Of a DNA stretch of 6,488 nt, positions 1-3,981 are shown piece by piece (positions within the stretch are counted from its first letter, which is position 1; every line of letters begins with the position of its first letter). The position numbers and the translations under genes were made by a program. Origin of the DNA: Pseudomonadota bacterium (GTDB lineage: Bacteria; Pseudomonadota; Gammaproteobacteria; Burkholderiales; Burkholderiaceae_C); the NCBI GenBank assembly GCA_023460715.1, contig JAEWPH010000066.1, positions 1 to 6,488 on the forward strand, written 5' to 3'. The notes beneath the pieces are model-generated. The model worked only from the letters and a program-made list of their open reading frames with translations. It was not told where the DNA came from and ran no database searches.

Positions 1-321
1 GACGACGCCGGGCGGCCCGCCGCTGCAGGGACCGGTCCCGCCACCACCACCGCCCCCGACCGGACCGCGCCCGCGGCCCGCGTGACGGGCACCGTGTTCG
101 CGCAGGACGACCTGCCCCAGGCCGTGCGCGCGCAGTTGCCCAACCTGCAGATCGCCGGCGTGACCTATTCCAGCAACGCGGGCTACCGCATGGCCATCGT
201 CAACGGCCAGGTGCTGCACGAGGGCGACCAGGCCGCGCCCGGGCTGCGGCTGGAGCGCATCGAACCCGAACGCACCGTCTGGTCGTTCCAGGGCTACCGC
301 TACGGCATGCCGTCGCGCTGA
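1..321 (+). CDS. gspB: GspB-type type II secretion accessory protein, C-terminal part (5' truncated by window)
   Basis: The frame is open from base 1 to a TGA at 319-321, giving 106 visible residues; the true start lies outside the window. The first 27 or so residues are an Ala/Pro/Thr-rich linker. From about residue 38 there is a compact domain with the pattern AVRAQLP..I.G..YSS....RMAIVNGQV..EGD...PGL.LE.I.......F.GYRY, which matches what I know of the C-terminal T2SSB domain of GspB/ExeB/PulB proteins. In that family the protein has an N-terminal membrane anchor and a periplasmic C-terminal domain, and works with the ATPase GspA/ExeA in inserting or assembling the GspD secretin in the cell envelope. 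The anchor is not visible here. A GTG at 82 could be read as a start, but it lies inside the linker with no good ribosome binding site and would leave only a domain without its anchor. Family assignment is from recognised motifs, not a search. Confidence 0.82.
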   Translation, partial: DDAGRPAAAGTGPATTTAPDRTAPAARVTGTVFAQDDLPQAVRAQLPNLQIAGVTYSSNAGYRMAIVNGQVLHEGDQAAPGLRLERIEPERTVWSFQGYRYGMPSR

Positions 322-327
322 CGGCGC

Positions 328-353
328 GGGTGGCATGGGCCAAAATGCCGCCC
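328..353 (+). terminator. Stem-loop after gspB, possible terminator without a T-tract
   Basis: Positions 328-336 pair with 345-353 (GGGTGGCAT against ATGCCGCCC), a 9-bp stem with one G-T pair and an 8-base loop, starting 6 bases after the gspB stop codon. The placement suits a transcription terminator or mRNA 3'-end stabiliser. No run of T follows the stem, so it is not a canonical intrinsic terminator; Rho-dependent ending or 3'-end protection are alternatives. Confidence 0.45.
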
Positions 354-360
354 AGCCCAA

Positions 361-399
361 TGGATATAAGCGCCACCAGCTATTAATTTGATAGTGCTG
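361..399. repeat. AT-rich intergenic repeat with inverted arms, copy 1 (degenerate)
   Basis: In a GC-rich window this stretch stands out for its A/T content. Its core is GCTAT (379-383), a 7-base spacer, then ATAGT (391-395), an inverted repeat with one wobble pair; CAG (377-379) and CTG (397-399) can extend it past a 2-base bulge. The left part contains GGATATAAGCGCCA. I recall similar elements (a 'GGATAAGCGC' segment followed by GCTAT...ATAGC) scattered between genes in Comamonadaceae genomes. This copy looks decayed. It could also contribute to promoter activity for the regulator gene downstream. A related copy lies at 3241-3260. Confidence 0.5.
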
Positions 400-411
400 C
401 TTTGGGGCGCG

Positions 412-457
412 CCACGGCCGATGGCCTCGGCCGCCGCGAACGGGCTGGCCATCGTGG
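412..457 (+). other. Imperfect hairpin upstream of the Crp/Fnr regulator gene
   Basis: CGATGGCC (419-426) and GGCCATCG (447-454) form a perfect 8-bp inverted repeat around a 20-base, GC-rich loop. CCA (412-414) and TGG (455-457) extend it past a 4-base bulge. It ends 45 bases before the regulator start codon, so in a transcript beginning upstream it would fold in the 5' leader. No T-tract follows on either strand. With such high GC, a chance stem of this size is possible. Confidence 0.3.
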
Positions 458-502
458 TAATCCCGGTGCCGCAGGCGCGCTCTCCTGCGCCATGCTCCGC
501 GC

Positions 503-1270
503 ATGAACCAGGACGCATCCCTTCACCAGCGCCGGCGGCCGCCCTCGGAGCGGGAGCTGGACGGCATTCCGTGGCTGGCGTCGCTGCTGCCGGCCGAGCG
601 CGCCTGCGCCGTCGAGGCGCTGCTGGTGGGCGATGCGCTGGCCGGCGATTACGTCTGCCGCATCGGCCGGCCGGTGACCTACTGGTTCGGCGTGGTCGAG
701 GGGCTGCTCAAGATGAGCACCGACAACGAGCAGGGCCAGACCATGACCTTTGCCGGCATCCCGCCGGGCGGCTGGTTCGGCGAGGGCACGGCCGTCAAGC
801 GCGAGCCCTACCGCTACAACATCCAGGCGCTGCGCAGGAGCGTGGTGGCGGGCCTGCCCATCGACACCTTCCATTGGCTGCTGGACCATTCCATCGGCTT
901 CAACCGCTTCGTGATGAACCAGCTCAACGAGCGGCTGGGGCAGTTCATCGCCGCGCGCGAGATCGACCGCATGGCCAACCCGGACGTGCGCGTGGCGCGC
1001 AGCCTGGCCGCCTTGTTCAACCCGGTGCTCTACCCGGGGCTGGGCGAGGTGCTGCGCATCACCCAGCAGGAGCTGGCGTACCTGGTGGGCCTGTCGCGCC
1101 AGCGCGTGAACGAGGCGCTGGCCGCACTGGAGGCGCAGGGCGCCATCCGCGTGGAGTACGGCGGGCTGCGCGTGCTGGACCTGGAGGCGCTGCGCAGCGG
1201 CGGCTTCGTCACCCGCGGGAGCCGGCGGGAGGCTTCGGCCGATGGGGCGGCCGCGGCGGCCGCTGCGTGA
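503..1270 (+). CDS. Crp/Fnr-family transcriptional regulator with atypical ligand pocket
   Basis: This 255-residue cytoplasmic protein has the two-part layout of the Crp/Fnr family. Residues about 20-150 form a cNMP-binding-like beta-roll, with the GxWFGE motif at E94, followed by a long dimerisation helix. Residues 186-226 form a winged helix-turn-helix (ITQQELAYLVGLSRQRVNEAL, wing to about L225), with S198-R199-Q200-R201 at the start of the recognition helix. The phosphate-binding cassette differs from Crp: where Crp has the cAMP-contacting Arg-Ser, this protein reads P102-Y-R-Y-N-I-Q-A109. Only two cysteines occur (C35, C52), so no Fnr-type Fe-S cluster is expected. The effector is therefore unknown. 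The tail from about residue 232 is low-complexity and ends in seven alanines. The start ATG at 503 has a weak ribosome binding site; it is chosen because family homology begins soon after it. The gene is convergent with the chemoreceptor, and its targets cannot be read from this window. Confidence 0.88.
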   Translation: MNQDASLHQRRRPPSERELDGIPWLASLLPAERACAVEALLVGDALAGDYVCRIGRPVTYWFGVVEGLLKMSTDNEQGQTMTFAGIPPGGWFGEGTAVKREPYRYNIQALRRSVVAGLPIDTFHWLLDHSIGFNRFVMNQLNERLGQFIAAREIDRMANPDVRVARSLAALFNPVLYPGLGEVLRITQQELAYLVGLSRQRVNEALAALEAQGAIRVEYGGLRVLDLEALRSGGFVTRGSRREASADGAAAAAAA

Positions 1271-1305
1271 ACCGGCCGGACCGGGCCTGAACCGCTGGGC
1301 CTGCG

Positions 1306-1334
1306 ACGCCCGTCCTGGTGGCGCCGCAGGGCGT
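1306..1334. terminator. Weak inverted repeat between convergent genes, possible bidirectional terminator
   Basis: ACGCCC (1306-1311) pairs with GGGCGT (1329-1334), a 6-bp stem around a 17-base loop. It sits directly behind the stop codon of the minus-strand chemoreceptor gene, inside the 64-bp gap between two convergent genes, where a shared terminator would be expected. Neither side has a T-tract and the loop is large, so the support is mainly positional. Confidence 0.28.
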
Positions 1335-3017
1335 TCAGCGTGCCAGCGCGGGCCGCTGGGGCGCCCGGCCCAGGGCGGGCGTGGCAGGTGGTGCCGGCGT
1401 GGCGTCGGTCGGTTCCCAGTCGCGGGCGCCGGCGGCTTCGCGCGTGAGGCGGAAGTTGCCCACCACGCGCGTCAGGCGCGCGGCCTGTTCCTTGAGGCTG
1501 TCGGCGGCGGCCGAGCTCTGTTCCACCAGCGCCGCGTTCTGCTGCGTCATGTTCTCCAGCGTGCCCATGGACTGGCTCACCAGGCCGATGCGCTCGCTCT
1601 GCTCCTGCGCGGCGGCGGTGATCTCGCCCATGATGTCCGAGACGCGGCGTACCGACTGCACCAGCTCCTGGATGGTGGCACCGGCGTGTTTCACCTGCGC
1701 GCTGCCCTCCTGCACATGGGTGGCGCTGGCCAGGATCAGGGCCTTGATCTCGCGCGCGGCCTCGGCACTGCGGCCGGCCAGGCTGCGCACCTCGCCGGCC
1801 ACCACGGCGAAGCCACGGCCCTGCTCGCCGGCGCGGGCCGCTTCCACGGCCGCATTGAGCGCCAGGATGTTGGTCTGGAAGGCGATGCCGTCGATGACGC
1901 TGATGATGTCGGCGATCTTGCGCGAGCTGGCGCTGATGGTGTCCATGGTCTGCACCACCTGCGAGACCACGGCGCCGCCGCGCGTGGCGGCGTCGGAGGC
2001 CGTCGCCGTCATGTGGTTGGCCTGGCGCGAGGCATCGGCGCTCTGGCCCACCGTCTGCGTCACGTCGCCCAGCGCGGAGGCGGCCTCCTGCAGGCTGCGC
2101 GAGGTGCTTTCGGTGCGCTGGCTCAGGTCGAGGTTGCCCGAGGCCACCTCGGAGCTGGCCAGCAGGATCGAGTCCGCCGCCGCGCCGATCTCGCCCACCA
2201 GGGCGCGCAGCCGCTCCTGCATGGCGGCCACGGCTTCCAGCAGGCGGCCCGTTTCGTCGTGGATGCGCACCTCCACCTGCGAGGTGAGGTCGCCCCGGGC
2301 GATGCGCTCGGCCACCACCACCGCGCGGCCGATGGGCGCGGTGATGCTGCGCGTGGTGCGCCAGGCGATCAGGGCGCCCAGGGCCAGCCCCAGCGCCACC
2401 AGCGCGCCGCTGACCAAGCGGGCCCGGCCCTGCGTCTGCTCGGCGGCAGCCACGGCCTCGGCGTTCTCCGTGTTCTGCAGCTCGATCATCTCGGCCAGCT
2501 TGGCGCGCCACTTCGCCTCGATGGGCGCCAGCCGCGTCATCAGGCCCAGCGTGGCGCTGACGGTGTCGCCGTCGTTGGTGGCCTTGATGGCGGAATCCAG
2601 CTCAGGGCGGGCCTGCTGCGCCAGGGCCTGGATCTCGGCGAACAACTGGCGTTCGGCGGCGCTGGCGTGTGGGCTGTCGCCCAGCAGTTTTTGCAGTTCG
2701 GCCTGCTGGCGGGTGTACTGCTCCATCGACCGTCCCACGGCAGCGGTCTGTTCGGCGGCGCTCTTGGGATCGACCTCGTTGAGCATGGCGGCCGAGCGGC
2801 TCTGCAGGCCCAGCGCGCTGGTGCTCTCCAGCATGCTGTTGACCAGCCGCATCTTGGTGGCGCTGGGGCCTGTCATCTCGCGCAGCTGGCCCTGCATCTG
2901 CGCGACCGACAGCTGGCCGACGCCGGCTACGGCTATCACCAGCAGCAGCATGCCGCCAAAGCCCAGCCCGAGCCTCCATGAAATGGACAGGGACCTGAAA
3001 CGGGCGACGAACGACAT
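1335..3017 (-). CDS. Methyl-accepting chemotaxis protein (Tsr-like transmembrane chemoreceptor)
   Basis: This 560-residue inner-membrane receptor senses a periplasmic signal and controls the CheA/CheW kinase complex. In order it has TM1 (about 16-34), a periplasmic helical ligand domain (37-195, four-helix-bundle type), TM2 (about 198-219), a HAMP domain (219-270) and a long cytoplasmic coiled coil. Its hairpin tip carries the nearly invariant [20 protein letters not shown] and [15 protein letters not shown] segments (about 370-420). The tip, with no obvious gaps against Tsr, indicates the 36-heptad class, and the length is close to Tsr (551). The ligand cannot be deduced. The C-terminus lacks the NWETF-type pentapeptide that tethers CheR/CheB; an internal DWEPT (533-537) is followed by a 23-residue Pro/Ala/Arg-rich tail. 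The start at 3017 is preferred because AAGGA lies 7 bases upstream and the protein then begins with the usual short basic stretch before TM1. An in-frame ATG at 3083 would add 22 residues. The gene is divergent from the cupredoxin/EAL pair. Confidence 0.95.
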   Translation of the reverse strand: MSFVARFRSLSISWRLGLGFGGMLLLVIAVAGVGQLSVAQMQGQLREMTGPSATKMRLVNSMLESTSALGLQSRSAAMLNEVDPKSAAEQTAAVGRSMEQYTRQQAELQKLLGDSPHASAAERQLFAEIQALAQQARPELDSAIKATNDGDTVSATLGLMTRLAPIEAKWRAKLAEMIELQNTENAEAVAAAEQTQGRARLVSGALVALGLALGALIAWRTTRSITAPIGRAVVVAERIARGDLTSQVEVRIHDETGRLLEAVAAMQERLRALVGEIGAAADSILLASSEVASGNLDLSQRTESTSRSLQEAASALGDVTQTVGQSADASRQANHMTATASDAATRGGAVVSQVVQTMDTISASSRKIADIISVIDGIAFQTNILALNAAVEAARAGEQGRGFAVVAGEVRSLAGRSAEAAREIKALILASATHVQEGSAQVKHAGATIQELVQSVRRVSDIMGEITAAAQEQSERIGLVSQSMGTLENMTQQNAALVEQSSAAADSLKEQAARLTRVVGNFRLTREAAGARDWEPTDATPAPPATPALGRAPQRPALAR

Positions 3018-3024
3018 GGTGGAA

Positions 3025-3029
3025 TCCTT
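3025..3029 (-). promoter_or_regulatory. Ribosome binding site of the chemoreceptor gene
   Basis: On the minus strand AAGGA is followed by a 7-base spacer and the ATG at 3017. This is near-ideal spacing and decides the start in favour of 3017 over the in-frame ATG at 3083, which lies inside a hairpin and has no comparable site. Confidence 0.8.
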
Positions 3030-3066
3030 GGGAAGCAGTACGCGGGAAAGCAGAATGCAGCGCAGC

Positions 3067-3111
3067 AAAAACAGTGCCTGCATACCCGGCCATCGACAGG
3101 GCCGCAGGCAC
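3067..3111 (-). terminator. Intrinsic-terminator-like hairpin in the chemoreceptor 5' leader
   Basis: Read on the minus strand, GTGCCTGC (3111-3104) pairs perfectly with GCAGGCAC (3081-3074). Inside the loop GGCC (3103-3100) can pair with GGCC (3091-3088). The stem is followed by TG and then five T (3071-3067). This is the form of a Rho-independent terminator, and it points toward the chemoreceptor gene, ending 49 bases before its start codon with the ribosome binding site outside. It could be an attenuator in the leader or the end of a short RNA transcribed from the intergenic region. On the plus strand no T-tract follows, so it would not stop plus-strand transcripts. Confidence 0.5.
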
Positions 3112-3226
3112 GCAGACCACCCGCTCCTGTTACAAAGCGGCAGGCGAGCGCGCGGGGCGGATGGTAAGCCCCTTCGCGCCGGTGGCGTATGACAGTGCTT
3201 TCCATGTGGACATCGTGGCGCTCATG

Positions 3227-3236
3227 GTGCATGCAC
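3227..3236. promoter_or_regulatory. Perfect 10-bp palindrome, candidate operator
   Basis: GTGCATGCAC is its own reverse complement. It lies between the divergent chemoreceptor and cupredoxin genes, just beside the AT-rich stretch most likely to hold promoters. Palindromes of this size can be dimeric regulator sites, but no particular regulator is indicated and chance is possible. Confidence 0.25.
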
Positions 3237-3240
3237 AGTT

Positions 3241-3260
3241 AGCTACATTATCAATAGCAG
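3241..3260. repeat. AT-rich intergenic repeat, copy 2 (degenerate)
   Basis: This stretch starts AGCTA and ends ATAGCAG, with GCTA (3242-3245) and TAGC (3255-3258) as inverted arms around an A/T-rich centre. It resembles the core of the copy at 377-399 (AGCTA...ATAG..CTG) but lacks the GGATATAAGCGCCA flank. The likeness is partial, so common origin with copy 1 is inferred rather than shown. Confidence 0.4.
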
Positions 3261-3265
3261 TTGAT
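3250..3265. promoter_or_regulatory. ATCAA-N6-TTGAT inverted repeat, candidate operator
   Basis: ATCAA (3250-3254) and TTGAT (3261-3265) are perfect 5-base inverted arms with a 6-base spacer. The half-site TTGAT is that of Fnr-type boxes, but the order is reversed compared with the Fnr consensus TTGAT-N4-ATCAA and the spacer is too long. It is therefore only a generic candidate site, and it overlaps the AT-rich repeat copy. Confidence 0.2.
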
Positions 3266-3339
3266 TCGCGGCTGGTTTTGGTGCAACCTGCTGCGGAGCC
3301 TGCGGCACGCGACGGGCGTTGTTACATTTTGGGGGCGTC

Positions 3340-3981
3340 ATGCATCGTGGTTCGGGCGGATGGCGGCGGTGGGCGCAGGCCGTGGGGGCACTGCTGCTCG
3401 CGGGTGCGGCGGCGCATGCGATCGGAGCCACCGTGCAGGTGGCCGTGCAGGACGGCAGCGGCAAGCCGCTGGCAGGCGCCATCGTGTTCCTGGAGTCGGC
3501 CGAGGCGCGCAAGCTGGTCCGCCCGGCCCAGGGCGTGGAGATGGTGCAGCAGAAGCGCCAGTTCGTGCCCGACGTGATGGTGATCCCGGTCGGCACCGAG
3601 GTGCGCTTTCCCAACCACGACACCGTGCGGCACCATGTCTACTCGTTCTCTCCGGCCAAGAAATTCGAGCTCAAGCTGTACGCGGGTACCCCCGCCAACC
3701 CCGTGCTGTTCGACCAGCCCGGCGTGGTGGTGCTGGGCTGCAACATCCATGACCAGATGGTGGCCTGGATGCTGGTGGTCGACACGCCGTTCTACGCCCA
3801 GACCAGTGCGGCCGCGCCGGTCGCCCGGCTGGACAAGGTGCCGCCCGGCGCATACCGCCTGCGCGTGTGGCATGCCGGCCTGCCGGTCGGCGCGGCGCCG
3901 CACGACCAGGCGATCACCGTGACCGAGGCCGCCGCGGCCGCCGCGCCGCTGGTGGTCAAGCTGCAGGGGGCGGCGCCGTGA
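3340..3981 (+). CDS. Secreted cupredoxin-domain protein ('methylamine utilization protein' type)
   Basis: This 213-residue protein begins with a basic stretch and a hydrophobic Ala/Leu core ending in AHA-IGA, a typical Sec signal peptide cleaved near residue 27 or 30; the mature protein should be periplasmic. A beta-rich segment (QVAVQDGSGKPLAGAIVFLES) precedes a cupredoxin fold. Likely type 1 copper ligands are H98 in VRHHVYSF and C134, H137 and M140 in GCNIHDQM; the Cys-x2-His-x2-Met spacing matches amicyanin. A C-terminal beta segment (about 165-210, PPGAYRLRVWHAG) follows. Such proteins are commonly labelled methylamine utilization proteins, but no other methylamine gene is present here, so that role is not supported; electron transfer, copper binding or signalling are open. 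The ATG at 3340 follows GGGGG by 4 bases; a TTG seven codons upstream would add residues before the signal peptide. Its stop overlaps the start of the GGDEF-EAL gene, so the two form an operon. Confidence 0.85.
   Translation: MHRGSGGWRRWAQAVGALLLAGAAAHAIGATVQVAVQDGSGKPLAGAIVFLESAEARKLVRPAQGVEMVQQKRQFVPDVMVIPVGTEVRFPNHDTVRHHVYSFSPAKKFELKLYAGTPANPVLFDQPGVVVLGCNIHDQMVAWMLVVDTPFYAQTSAAAPVARLDKVPPGAYRLRVWHAGLPVGAAPHDQAITVTEAAAAAAPLVVKLQGAAP
3965..3970 (+). promoter_or_regulatory. Ribosome binding site for the coupled GGDEF-EAL gene
   Basis: AGGGGG inside the last codons of the cupredoxin gene lies 7 bases before the GTG at 3978. The GTGA overlap of start and stop codons (3978-3981) is the classic arrangement for translational coupling. 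It fixes the start of the downstream protein just ahead of its first membrane segment. Confidence 0.75.

Larger units (their letters stand above)
3018..3339. promoter_or_regulatory. Divergent intergenic regulatory region between chemoreceptor and cupredoxin genes
   Basis: No convincing gene lies in these 322 bases, which must hold the promoters for both flanking transcription units. The most AT-rich part is 3238-3267. Visible structure includes a terminator-like hairpin facing the chemoreceptor gene (3067-3111), TCCATGTGGA with inverted 4-base arms (3201-3210), a perfect 10-bp palindrome GTGCATGCAC (3227-3236), an AT-rich repeat copy (3241-3260) and an overlapping ATCAA-N6-TTGAT inverted repeat (3250-3265). 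I found no clear sigma-70 -35/-10 pair with good spacing, no flagellar sigma-28 consensus and no sigma-54 site with correct GG/GC spacing, so the promoters are not placed. Confidence 0.6.

Noticed and set aside
1247..1263. Two GCGGCCGC octamers near the end of the Crp/Fnr gene
   Set aside because: They follow from GCG/GCC alanine codons in the poly-alanine tail and need no further explanation.
388..1290. A 300-codon plus-strand frame overlapping the Crp/Fnr gene
   Set aside because: Out-of-frame shadow rich in Ala/Gly/Arg/Pro; the 503-1270 frame shows the cNMP-like fold and winged helix-turn-helix.
1030..2511. A 493-codon minus-strand frame overlapping the chemoreceptor and regulator
   Set aside because: Arg/Gly/Ala-rich shadow of the chemoreceptor in another frame, with no domain of its own.
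3018..3083. Upstream in-frame ATG (3083) for the chemoreceptor
   Set aside because: It lies in the terminator-like hairpin without a ribosome binding site. The ATG at 3017 has AAGGA at ideal spacing and gives a normal receptor N-terminus.
1242..3192. Long plus-strand frames (579 and 624 codons) opposite the chemoreceptor
   Set aside because: Low-complexity His/Gly/Leu- or Ser/Arg/Ala-rich products without domains; the minus strand encodes a textbook chemoreceptor over the same bases.
3250..3265. Fnr box
   Set aside because: The half-sites are in the order ATCAA-N6-TTGAT, reversed and with the wrong spacing compared with TTGAT-N4-ATCAA.
3060..3300. Sigma-54 or sigma-28 promoters for the chemoreceptor or cupredoxin genes
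   Set aside because: TGG...GC pairs near 3080-3095 and 3280-3300 have incorrect spacing, and no sigma-28-like element was found on either strand.
3319..3339. TTG start seven codons before the cupredoxin ATG
   Set aside because: A rare start codon without a suitable ribosome binding site; the ATG at 3340 gives a proper signal peptide.
3867..3977. Upstream in-frame start for the GGDEF-EAL protein
   Set aside because: It would overlap the cupredoxin gene by over 100 bases and add a low-complexity Arg/Gly/Ala segment; GTG at 3978 has a good ribosome binding site and the GTGA overlap.
3340..3981. Role in methylamine oxidation, as the common family label implies
   Set aside because: No methylamine dehydrogenase subunits or mau maturation genes are in the window, and the operon partner is a c-di-GMP enzyme.
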